A stretch of DNA of 64,000 bases, from contig JABANN010000025.1 in the NCBI GenBank assembly GCA_013115125.1, positions 1-64,000 on the forward strand, read 5' to 3'. The notes below the pieces were generated by a model. That model saw only the letters and a list, made by a program, of their open reading frames with translations. It made no database searches and had not been told where the DNA came from. Positions within the stretch are counted from its first letter, which is position 1. Each line of letters starts with the position of its first letter. Positions 32,374 to 43,122 of the stretch are shown piece by piece. Source of the stretch: Perkinsus olseni (Eukaryota; Perkinsozoa; Perkinsida). The position numbers and the translations under genes were made by a program.

Positions 32374-35300
32374 ATGTCCGGAGGCCATCTATCCAAGGAT
32401 TTTTTCGAGCTCATAAAAGCTATAGGGGAGAGCAAGTAGTATACTGGTGGTATCTTGGCTGGGAGAGATGGTATCTTAGGTCGAAGCAAGAAGAAGACAA
32501 AATAATCCAGGGAGAGGTGCAAGTATTGAAGCGGAAGCTTTCCGAGCCTAATATTCCTTCGAAGAAAATGAAAGAGTAATATCGGGGGAGTCTTTTTTTC
32601 TGTCCAACGCAAGCATGGTAGGTATATGATTCGGGCTGTGTACGTAGAAATGCTGGGCCATGACGCTTCCTTTGCGCATATCCATGCGGTCAAGCTGGCA
32701 CAAGACAAGGTAGAAAGATACGCCGTAGATATCTTTGAGGTAGTAGTACGTTCAGAACGTATACTGTAAGAAGGTGGGCTACATGGCATGTTCTCTCTTC
32801 CTTAACGGTGACGATGAGCTCATGCTGTTGCTGATTAATACCATGCAGAGGGATCTTGGCAGTAGGTTGACCTCCGACCACATCTTTTGCGTATCATTCC
32901 TTTCCACAAGGTTCGAACTTCCTTGAGACCTGTGCCGCGCTGTCAGCCATCACTCAGCTGGTTAACTCTGAGATGATCCCTGCCATCCTGCCCTTGGTCA
33001 CCAAGCTCTTGACCCATCCTCAGGATGCAGTACGGAAGAAGGCCATCATTTGTAGGAGCCTTCCAGCGAGGCTCTACCTGACTCATCCTCCTCTTCAGGT
33101 ATTCAGCACTTCTTCAGGCTGTCACCGGACTCAGTGGCGGATGACGTACAGCAGGATGTGCGCAGGGCACTGTGCGACCCCGACCCGGCCGTCATGGGAG
33201 CTAGCTTGAATCTGCTAAGGGACATCATACGGAGCGATTCTGAATCTTGCAAGGATCTAGTAAGATACCCGCTGCTCAATCGTGGTGCTGCGGGTATGCA
33301 GTGTACGCAGGTTCCATCCCTGGTTAACATATTGAAGCAGATCATAGAGCATAGACTGCCGAGGGAGTTCGACTATCACCGCATGCCGGCACCCTGGCTG
33401 CAGGTCAATCTGGTTAACCTACTTGGAATGCTGGGAGAGGGAGATCAAGGTCGGTGCTGTTCATGCTGGGATGGTGGTGGCTGCTGCTGATGATGGGTCG
33501 AAAACGCTGCTGTTTGAGTAAAGATAGCTTCCCCAAAATCCGGATAAGATCCGTTCTCAAAGGGGCGACGCCCCAGTCTGTGGTTTTGACCGCTCTGGGT
33601 TGGGCAGCGTCTTCCTGTCCCGTACGAAGAGTTTTGACCAGCTGCCTCGATCGGTTAGGAATATAGTGGTTGTAGCTTGGTGTAGTGGTTAGTACCGGCG
33701 TTTGGACAGCTACCCACGCGGGTTCGATCCTTGGGCAGTGTATAAATATTATTCTCAGATGCTAGCGCCCAGGTCTATGACATCATCCAGGAGACTATGC
33801 GTCGCGCCGATACTGGTGTTAATGCTGGTTACAGTGTCGTCTATGAATGCGTTAAGTGCGCAGCCAAGCTGTACCCCAGCCATACGTTGCTCGAACAGAG
33901 TGCTGCTTCCATATCAAAGTTCATACAGAGTGACAGCCATAACCTCAAGTACCTTGGAGTCACCGGATTGGCGATGATCGTAATACTTGAGTTCATCTAG
34001 CGGAAGATGGTTGTGGACTTGGTCGTCCCCTTGACTTGTTGTTTTCAGATCACAGTGAATCCGGAGTACGCCAGAGAGCATCAACTGAAGGTTGTGGAAT
34101 GCCTGGAGGATCCCGATGAGACGCTTAAACGACGTAAGGATGCTACTTGTTTGGGCTCGTACTTGACAGCGGTAGCGTTGACTGAGAATTAGTACAGTAA
34201 AATCACCATACTACTGTTATAGCGCTAGTAGTTTGCCTATGACGACCTCGCATTTTCAGGTACACTGGACCTCCTCTACCGTATGACTAATCCGGCTAAT
34301 GTCATTGTGGTGTGTGCCAAGATGCTGCAGAACCTCAGATCGTCTCACGATGTCCATCTACGCAGAGATCTGGTAAGGCGCTGGGGCTGTTGTTGAAGCC
34401 TCGGAGAGGCCACTGGGTAGCTCACCGACCTTTTCGCTCGACTCAGTACACCATACGCTCTTACGGGGCATCAGTCCATAGCACTACCAGTGAAAAAGAT
34501 CAACGTCCACCATCCTTTCGTTATCTCTACTACTCGCACTTCATCAGGTCCGTAAAGTGGGTTCATTAGCGGATCGATATTCCCCTTCCAACCAGTGGTA
34601 CGCCGAGACTATGAACCAAGTCTTCAGTCTTGCCCCTACCTTGGTGCCCTCCTCCATGCCCAACTCTCTCATGCGTTTGGTGGCTGAGAGTGGCGAAGAG
34701 GACCCGGAGTTCCGAGTGTAAGCTGCGCTTGTTGTAGTGATGATGGAAGCCTCCTGGCAGGTGGGCTGTTAATACCTACGTCATGATGCTGGCTGATAGT
34801 GGTGACAGTCTACCTGACGTCCTCGTTCGGGTTGTGGCTTGGGTAGGGCATGGCGGTCAATACGGCTGTTGTTGTAGGAATGCTGCCTCGCAGGTCTTGG
34901 GAGAGTACGGCTGCATGTGCACCCTCAGTGGCTACACGACCGATGACATCATCGATCTATTGGCCCAGGAAGTGGATAGACCCGCTTTCACTGAGGTCCT
35001 TTGGGTGTTTCGATCTTCCTTGCTGGAGGCCTCGCGGTCGCTCCCCTTTCATGTCCTCCCAATGACAGGCCCGAGTTACTCGTGGGTATCTCTTCTCCTC
35101 CATGATGAAGCTGCTCAGCCAAGAGCAACAGCAGACTGCCAATACGCCTTCGCTCGAGACGGTACTCGGCCATCTCTTTGCATAGCCCTTCTCACCGCTC
35201 CCTTGGCAGGTTCGTCGAGTACTGCGGAAGTACAGCACGGATCCGGATATGTACCAAAGGGCCCTCGAGTACTGTCTTGGCACCCTTTACTAGTAGCAGA

Positions 35301-37318
35301 GTGATGCCTCGGGTTAGGTACCTGAAAATCTTGGATGGGTCGGATCCGGATCTTCTACCGGCTGCCTTCCCGTATGATGAGACCAACTATGAGCGGTCGG
35401 ACTCCCTTATTGACGTGTCGTTGTCCTTCCTGGATGCCATGGTCGATCAAGCGATAGCGGAAGGGAAGAAAGAGTAGGTCAATTGATAGCCTCTTAGAGG
35501 GGGAAGGCCATGGAAGCTCGAGGTGGTATGGCATACAGTAGCTCTCTCGTTGTAGATACGGTCGCCCTAATGTTGTTGACTACGCGGCCCAGTCATCCTC
35601 GTCGTTTGAGGATCGCCATCGGGCTCTCTCTGGCCTCAACTTCACGCCCTACAGTGCCCCTACGAAGCCCTCCCAAGCTACAGTGTCCCAGCCCAGTACT
35701 ACAGCAGCTGCGGCAACAACGCCAGCGGAGCAGCCGTACCCCGAGCCGTGGCGGGCTACCACAGTGAGTGCGGGACGGGAGACCGACGATGTTCTGATGG
35801 GACGTTATTGTTCAGGCTTCACCGGCACCGAGCCCTCACCAAGCTGGTTCCACCCCTGGCCAGCCTTCGGCCCCAGCGGGTGGGCTCCGAGTAAATGCTC
35901 CCAAGAAATGGGGCCCGAGTGGCTTCAATGCTCGGAAACCCTCCGTTACCTCGGAGGTCTCGGCTGCTGCACCAGCGGCCTCGCCAGCCACGTCTCAACA
36001 GCAGCCACATGCGGCACCAGCGAGCTGTAGGGCAATCTCTTCCTATCACTGTTTCGAAGTTTCCTGCCTGTTATCAGCCCCCGAAACCTCGAGGACACAG
36101 CCATCAGTGGCCCAAACCTATTCCAATCCGGATGATCTCCGCCGTAGGGCTGCCCAAGAGAAGATGGCCGGTGCGCTGTTCGCTGGTATTGGAAGTAACA
36201 GCAGTACGGCGGCGCCACCACCTCGGCAAGCGTTTACTGCCGGCCCGAGATCGATGTAAGGCGGCTGATGAGAGATTCGGACAATGATCCACTAGTCTTG
36301 ATCTCAGGGTGGGAAAGCCTGGCTATACCAGACCGAAGGCTGGATCGGTCGCTAGTGTGCAGTCTGCAGCGCCCAAGCCACAGCCTGCCGAGGCCGTAGA
36401 CTTGCTGGACCTCTTTGGGACTCCTACATCGGAGGAGTCACAGCAGCAACAGCAGGCTACCACCGAGGGTAGCCCAGCATCCACAAGCGTTGGTCCCTTC
36501 GGCGTCACCATGCGGTTTGTCGGGGTCAATCTGTCGATGACTGCACATAGCCTGCGTGACGTGCTAATTCCTTTTCAGCTGCTGCAACAGTACCTGTCCC
36601 TACCACCTCGTCCTTGGATATCTTGTCCTCTAGCGAAGATGACATGATTGGTGGATTCACCACCTCGCCTCCCGTCTCCACTGCACCCCCAGCGGCGGCG
36701 GCGCATCCTACTTCGCAGGAGCCATCGCATGCCGCGGAGGGGCGAAGCAGTAGCGTCGGCGAGGTAGCGGATGGCTGACCTTTCTCCTCATTCGAAAACT
36801 CTCGTCGCTCAGCTTGATCTATTCGCGCCATCCCCCGCGTCCAATCGCGGGCCTTCACTGACTGGAGCTGAGCCACAGCAGCAACAGGAGGAAGAGGACG
36901 TGAAGTTGACTCCTCTGGCCATCACCACGGAACAGCTTGGTGGGGAGTGGCAGAAGCTCCAAGATGCCTGCGAGATACAGCTGTCCTTCTCTCATGTGAG
37001 GCGTGCTTCGCGCCCGCTGTGATGGAAGGGATTTGAAATCGTTCCTTAGGTTCCCGACGTGCCCAGCAAGTTGACCGACAACGTCGGCTTCCATCTGGTG
37101 GAGGTCATCGGAGACGAGCGGATCTTCGCCGCCACCACCCCCTCCGGGCAGATGGTCTTTGCTCACTGTAATGGCAAGCCCTGGCTCCTCTGTGGCCTTT
37201 TAATGGCGTATCTTCAGGTCGGGAAACTGCCTTGCAAGCGGACCTCATCCTAGTGGCCTCCTCATCAGAAGCAGGTTCCCTAGCCCAGGAGCTCATTGAG
37301 AGGGCTACTGGGGCATAG
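32374..37318 (+). CDS. AP4E1: AP-4 complex subunit epsilon
   Basis: Large subunit of the AP-4 adaptor, acting in vesicle sorting at the trans-Golgi. About 20 exons join in phase from ATG 32374 to TAG 37316-37318. The trunk shows [136 protein letters not shown] and [16 protein letters not shown] Ser/Pro/Gln-rich hinge (35600-36780) contains two LDLF-type motifs. The ear has [18 protein letters not shown], as in epsilon subunits. A 309-nt intron (33450-33758) contains a tRNA-like element; most others are 43-60 nt. Confidence 0.92.
33673..33740 (+). repeat. tRNA-like (SINE-type) element inside an AP-4 epsilon intron
   Basis: An A-box-like GGTGTAGTGGTTAGTACC and a B-box GGGTTCGATCC are spaced as in tRNAs, but acceptor and anticodon stems do not pair convincingly. 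The element ends 18 bp before the splice acceptor at 33758. Confidence 0.45.
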
Positions 37319-37466
37319 TTGTTTCCACTGTGTTTTACCACCCAGTAAAGTTTCCTTCAGTGACTAATAGCAGCCGAGCTGAGGATACCAGTCCGCAGGG
37401 GATCCATGTCCTCCTCTCGCTCAGGCTTGCTATTTCTTCCTGCGACCATCGTATCGCACGATTGCT

Positions 37467-38547
37467 ATGTTGCGATTTGTGAATGACCAATCATCACCGT
37501 CATCCAGCCGTCCCTCCCCTGCCCCCTTCGATATTCTTTCTCCGAAGTCCACTGAATTAGTATTTACCACAACAGTTGGGGTGAGCGCCGGCACTCAGAC
37601 TGGTGACAGCGCTGACCTTGAAGACGGCAGCAAGCGGCCCGCTGCTAGTACTACAGTGCTGGGTCCGGATATAAGATGCGACGCTGGTATCCGGAAGCTT
37701 GCCTCGTCGCTCACGAAGCTGCCGCTAGGGGAGAATGGTCGTATGCGGGTGAGGCGGATGATCGGCCAGGTAGGCCTTGGGAGTAGTGGGAGGTGTGGTA
37801 TCAGTCGTGGTGTCTCAGGAAATACGGAAACACCCGGAGTTGAGGCCGGTGGTTCGGTCCATAGGGAAATTAAAGAGCGCGAGCAACGCGGCGCTTGTCG
37901 AGATGTGTATTGTTACCAATACTTTGGACGAGGCTCGGAAGATCTCTCGGGCATACCTAGCGAAGAAAGCTGGGAAGCCGACGAAGCGGGCATCTCCTAC
38001 TGCTGCTTTGGCTTCTCCTTACAGTAGAACATCCGAGATCGAAAGCTGCGGCCTTACTCTGATTGAACGCTTGTTTGCTGATACACTTTCCCACGGGGTC
38101 TGCAAGGACGTCCAGAGTTCCTCCCTCTCTACTGAGAGCACGAAGGCCTCCACTACTGCGGCCACCAGCACTGACTCCTGCTCTAGTAGTCCTTGCACGG
38201 CCTTCAGTAGCGACCCTGAGGATACGATAGTGTTGCCTGAAGACTTTCTTTATGGTGTTGATAAAAGTTCCTTGTCAAGTCAGCCATCGTCATCATCACC
38301 AGCCGGAGCACCACCGTCGTCGTCGTCGTACATCCCGTTGGTGAGTGTAGATAATTTCGACATTTCTTCGTCTCCCGATCGTCTTTTACTAAGCAGTGGT
38401 ATCAGCAGCAACGAGATTGCTGATGGCGGCACAGCTGGCGGTATGCGTCTCCAACAGCAGCCCGTTGACGAGAGCGTTGAGCTCGGTGGAGGTGCTGCTG
38501 CTGCGGCTGCGGCTGCGGCTGCGGCTGCTGGCTTGATGAAAGTATAA
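37467..38547 (+). CDS. Ser-rich protein of unknown function
   Basis: Two exons, 37467-37769 and 37819-38547, flank a 49-nt intron and give 343 residues. The most structured part is the helical EIRKHPELRPVVRSIGKLK and VEMCIVTNTLDEARKISRAY region just after the junction. It is followed by long Ser/Thr/Pro-rich sequence and an Ala run (GCTGCG repeats at 38499-38531) near the C-terminus. No known domain is recognised. Downstream, 38548-38898 holds no supported exon. Confidence 0.75.
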
Positions 38548-38898
38548 AGTTATTTGCCTATAAAATGCAGTATAAAGTATAGTCACTGTGTTCCTCCCAG
38601 ACCCCTCTCTGTTGTGCTGTTATTGGACAGGAGTGATAGTTAAACCGTACGGTATGGTAGCATAGCCGTCTTGCAGTTTGTATACCTCCAATGACACTGC
38701 GGATACGCGGCGCCCAATCATCCGCTCAGGGCGAGTTCGGTGGCGGAAGGACCGGCATTGGCTCATCGTCCTCGTCCTCGCATTTTTCGATACAGTAATA
38801 ACTGGGTGTGGGGGTAGACGTTGCGGGGTCAGCTTTAGCTTCCGATCGGTGCAGCATTGGCCGCCAGGCTAGGTCGCTTGAAGGCCTGCCGCACTGTG

Positions 38899-40251
38899 AT
38901 GGAACCTGAATCTCCGGACCATCTATGCTTGAGCGGTGGTTGCTGTGGGAATGGCGATGTGTTATTGGCATTGTGCGTGTCTTCAGCGTCGGAGGGGCTA
39001 CACCTCCCGGCAGCGATCACCTCGCCGCTGGCCAAGCCCTGCCTCCAGAGGGGCTGGTCCTGAAGCCTCCGGCTGCCCATCAGGTCATAGCCTTCTTGAG
39101 GCTTGTCAGGGAACGTTACTAGCAGGTTCCCTGGCCCTACGACCTGCAGTGCATCCTCAGGCTTCCATTGGACATCGCAGAACGATTGCGGCCCTTGTTG
39201 GTGGAGGTGATATCGCTGTGGCTTCCGCTGTTTAGGATAGCTTACGGCGTGTTAGGAGTACTCTAAGAAGTTGGATGGTGTCATTGACATAACCCCAGTG
39301 GATCGGCCGGTGGAGGGAGAAAAGAGCCGGGCGTTTGCGGTAAAGGTAATAGGAGGTTGAGGAAGCGAGTCTGGCCTGCCTGGCGGCTGCTGTAGGTGTT
39401 TGACGAGACTTTGTCGGGCGTGCTGTTGGACATCCCAACCTTCGTGGAGTCCTTCAAGTCCCCGAACAACCACGTCTTCACTAAAACGGGCGATGTCAGC
39501 CAGATGCTGGTGGCCTTCCGCGGCACCTGGTCGGAGTATTGGCAACGACTTCAGGAGCAGGGAGTCGAGGTAGGGGGATTTCGACTTGGCAGCGAGGGCG
39601 ATGCTGCTGTAGTTGGATCCGGAGTTCCCACTGACTCTGCGAGATGGCCTGACGCCTCCAACGACCCGCATACGGCAGCGGAAGTGGCGGCAGCCTCCTA
39701 ATCCTGATCTAGCCGTCAGGTAGTGGTGATCTCGGCCAGCGGGGGGGGATGGGCGCTTTTAGGAATGCTCGGGCTGAGGAGCAGATTATGAATGTTAATA
39801 AGGGAGGCCATCTCGAGTGGACGGAGGAGACAGACGTGACGGCTTCGGAGATGCGGGTGAGGGAGGAGAACGAGCCCAGCAGCATCTGGAGGCCTACTGA
39901 TGAGATCATTAATACACTCAACGTAGGGCTGTGAGTACCACAGCTGTCGATGTGTGTTCGCTAGGCCACTGGGCTGATGCCCTCTCTGCCACCAGGGGTG
40001 TCACCAGCTAGCCTGTCTTCCTTCGCTATGGGCGATGGAGCTAGCAGCTACACTGGCTTCGATGCTGCCAGCAAGGGGTAGGGGCCCTGACTGATTTGTT
40101 CTGCCTGCGGCGACGCTGCAAGTACAGTTTGTGGGTTGTCAGGAGTCGTGCTACGAAGAAGAGTAAGAAGCATCATCATAAGAAGAGCAAGAAGCATAAG
40201 AAGGAGAGCAAGGAAGAAGACGAGGCCATTGCAGCGTTGAAGAATAGATAG
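38899..40251 (+). CDS. TAF7: Transcription initiation factor TFIID subunit 7
   Basis: TFIID subunit that contacts TAF1. Exons join in phase: MEPESPDHLCLSG, a Pro-rich exon ending VLKPPAAH, the family start YDLQCILRLPLDIAERLRPL, YSKKLDGVIDITPVDRPVEG, then FDETLSGVLLDIPTFVESFK with PNNHVFTKTGDVSQMLVAFR, which matches the TAFII55 core. Then come LDPEFPLTLRDGLTPPTTR and IRQRKWRQPPNPDLAV, and an acidic exon ending IWRPTDEIINTLN. The last exon is His/Lys-rich (KKSKKHHHKKSKKHKK) and ends DEAIAALKNR, with a TAG at 40249-40251. Introns are 42-60 nt. A piece of this last exon and its 3' flank is duplicated near 42.9 kb. Confidence 0.87.
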
Positions 40252-40601
40252 TGTTTCTTCTGCAGTATCATCAAAGCCTCGTGTTCAGGGGCGCTCTGAG
40301 ATGCTCGGGAAGGGTCGAATTCCCGGTCGTTGGGGGTGTCCGGCGCTAGCTGGCATCGGTAGAGTAGGTCGCTGTTGTGCAGAGTTTACTGAATATGCCA
40401 GTTTGATAGGTGAAGGGCATTAGTCATCGCCTTCGCTCCGTATGATGAATAATACCTCTAACGAAAGGCTATCGAAATGAGAGTATAAACAGTGGACGAG
40501 TTGAGAATCGATCAACCGTCTCACGCAAAATGTGACCGGAAAACCGTTCCGTGTCGTTCCGCGACTCTGTCGAATTCGATATGCAAGTTTTTTTCATCTT
40601 C

Positions 40602-42441
40602 ATGGGACTCAAGCCCTCCCTGTCTGAGTCGGAGCGTGCCACTATCATCCAGCAATCGGCCGGAGGGAAGTCTACTCTCGAGATCGCTCGATATCTGGGT
40701 CGAGACCCTAGGACCGTCAGAAAATACATAGATGATTCTGGCGTACAGTATATCCGACCAACTGGGCCCCGCAAGACCTCCTCAGCGATCGGTACTGATC
40801 CTCGCATGGGGGCCGTGGAGGATGCTAAGCAGCGGATAGAGAGGATCATTCGGGTGCGGGGCTTGAGAGGCTCGTGGCTGTTGTGAGTATGTTTCTCAGG
40901 CTCATGAGCGGCGAAATCCGGGGATCGGTGAGCCAGAGGGCGCCGCTGAGGATTGGGCATTTCGTGACGCAGTGAGGGAAGAGTTCGGGATTCACTACCA
41001 TAAAACCCTTAAATCATGGTAGAGCAGCAGCTTCTTTGCGCTGTAGTGTATCGATCCGGGCTCCTACAGGTTCTATTGGCTTCCTGAAGGAGGGACGAGG
41101 GGGAAGAAGTGCATCAAGCCGGGAGTCCTGAATGCCCTGAGGTTCCTTTGCGAGGACAAATCCAAGAGAGAGGAAGCGGAAAAGCTGGGGAAGTGCTCCA
41201 CCACTGCCGTTAGACACCGGGTAAGGAGGTTCATGTCATTATAGCCAGGATGTCATAAGTGATCAGAAGAGGAAACATTACGAGACAATCCAGCCTCCCG
41301 ACTCGGAGAGTAGCACGCCTTCCGACTCCGAAAGTGGCGCGCCCAGCGAAAGTGCCACGCCTTCTGACTCCGAAAGTGGCACGCCTTCCGAAAGTGCCAC
41401 TCCCTCCGAAGGTGCCACGCCTTCCGAAAGTGCCACTCCCTCCGAAAGTGCCTCGCCTTCGGACTCCGAAGGTGGCACGGCCGAGCCGGAGTCTCCGGTC
41501 TGTATTGGTGGCTCTAGACTGAGACGCCGAGTATCGTCATTGGAGTATTTCAGCCCAGGTTGGTGTGGGGAGCCGCTGCGGCTTCTGCATGATTTGCTTG
41601 CAGACGACTGTACTCTGGAAGAGGAGATTGTGGAGAGTGGGGGAGAGGCTGGGAGCTCGCAGTCTCGTCAAGCAAGAGTGAAGCATGATCAAGTCGCTGT
41701 CCTGACGGTGAGAATTGGTCACGTTCGGCCATGCGTTACAGCCTGTACCCTTTAGGCACAAGTTGAGGAATTGAAGGAGAAGCTGAGGGCAAAGGAGAAG
41801 GTGAGACCTTCTCGAAGATGGCACCTCGGACAGTTCGTGAGCTGACTGGATGACCGGACTAGGCCCGCTGTTGGTGATAACGAGTGGGGCTCTCTCAGGA
41901 GCGTGAGTCGGCAGTTGATGAGGTCGAGCGGCTTCGTGAGTTCAATAAGCAACAGAGGTCTGCGAGGAAGGAGGAGATGAGAGCTTTGAGGGGAGACGAC
42001 GAGTAGGGCCATGGCAGCAACTTGGGGAGATATTTTCTTATCAGGTCTCAGGAAAATGTTGTCGGATGTGCAAGGGGAAGTGAAACGTATGAAGGCGGAA
42101 GATGGTAGTAGTCTAGCCTAGACTGTCTAGGTGGTATTCCGTTTTTGACTGGTCAACGAACCCTGTTACTGAACCCTAGTTAAATATTCTCGCTGATATA
42201 AAGAGAGGGGAGATCGCCACCAGGTTGGCGGTACTCGCCTTGTTTTGGTAGGCCGGATGGTTGCACTTCAAAAGACATGCCAGGCAACTCTTAGCGGTGT
42301 TAATTCTCTCCTCAATAGGACTGAGAGCTCACAGGTAGGCGGGGAGAATGTATCCGCTACGATAGTACCGGGACATCGTTTTAGGCCTCTCACCCTAGCA
42401 TCGAGGTAAAGGCTGAGATTATCCGCCAGCGATGGCGCTGA
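40602..42441 (+). CDS. Orphan tandem family, copy 1, with N-terminal helix-turn-helix
   Basis: The N-terminus reads LSESERATIIQQSAGGKSTL then EIARYLGRDPRTVRKYIDD, a Tc1/mariner-transposase-like helix-turn-helix. It runs directly into the family core MGAVEDAKQRIERIIR. A 46-nt intron leads to AHERRNPGIGEPEGAAEDWA and FRDAVREEFGIHYHK, then KKCIKPGVLNALRFLCEDKS, then an exon starting KRKHYETIQPPD that contains the SATPSE minisatellite. Coiled-coil exons follow: VEELKEKLRAKEK, ESAVDEVERLREF, LRKMLSDVQGEVKRMKAEDG. The last exons are MVALQKTCQATLSGVNSLLN and IEVKAEIIRQRWR, with a TGA at 42439-42441. No known family fits outside the HTH. Confidence 0.65.
41281..41475 (+). repeat. Minisatellite encoding Ser-Ala-Thr-Pro-Ser-Glu repeats
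   Basis: An 18-nt unit (TCCGAAAGTGCCACGCCT and variants) repeats about eight times, in frame in copy 1 of the orphan family. It encodes an acidic Ser/Thr/Pro linker (SESATPSE). The other three copies have Ser-rich but non-repetitive sequence at the same place. Confidence 0.8.
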
Positions 42442-42686
42442 AAGTGGAGGTACTCTCACGTCTGGCATCTCCAGTGCATTCCGAGCTGCGGCCGTTGCTG
42501 CACCCCTGTTTTTGTTGGGTGTTGTCATGGCCCGGCTGCCGCTCGACTCTCTCCTATCCCAGAAGGATTTTTACCAACACGTACATTGTGATTTGACTCC
42601 TTTCATTGCTTGAAGCTGATTCAATGTGTGCATTACCTTTATGACTTGCCACTTGATTGCGTGGTAGTTAATATGATTGTGGGCAG

Positions 42687-42770
42687 GTCGTCTCCGCTGC
42701 GGGATGATTCCACACGGTTCCGCCGCGAGTCTTGGTCGTCTATGGTTCCGAATCGGTAATTCCTCGGCAA
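42687..42770. repeat. 3' flank shared by copies 1 and 2 of the tandem family
   Basis: CATCTCCGCTGCGGGA-type sequence through CCGAATCGGTAATT recurs at 45037-45124 downstream of copy 2. One plus frame is conserved in both (RSSPLRD...PNR then TAA), so it could be a last exon or simply a conserved flank. Confidence 0.6.
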
Positions 42771-42859
42771 CACCCATGAGCATGCCCATTTTCATCTTAC
42801 TTCCGGCCCTGCCTGACAGCAGAATCTCGCTTCACATGAGTCGTACCGAGAGCGTGGTC

Positions 42860-43030
42860 AGGAGAAAAAGGAGGAAGACGACGCCATTTCGGCGTTGAAG
42901 AATAGATAGTTTTCCTTCTCCATCATCGTCATCATCGTCACGATCAAAGCCTTGTGTTCAGGGGTCTCCTGAGAGAGATGGGTCAAATTGCTGGTCGCTA
43001 GGAGTGTTCAGTGTATAACAGGCGCTGCTA
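42860..43030 (+). pseudogene. Duplicated fragment of the TAF7 last exon and 3' flank
   Basis: Reads EKKEEDDAISALKNR then TAG at about 42865-42910, against KESKEEDEAIAALKNR then TAG at the true TAF7 end. Similarity continues into the 3' flank (AAGCCT(C/T)GTGTTCAGGGG). No other TAF7 exon accompanies it, so it is a partial copy carried with the tandem unit. Confidence 0.7.
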
Positions 43031-43122
43031 GGGACGGCTGATGATGGTTTTGCGTCCCCTTGTTATGCACTAAGTTCCTATTGAGAATGAATTATCTTTT
43101 TTCTGGTGACCAGGGATCCTGG

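Noticed and set aside
32289-32789. A 166-codon minus-strand ORF
   Set aside because: It is antisense to the first AP-4 epsilon exons, which are conserved.
40884-40900. 17-nt introns in the orphan family
   Set aside because: Comparing the copies shows a common 44-46-nt intron with a donor right after the IIR/LIQ codons.
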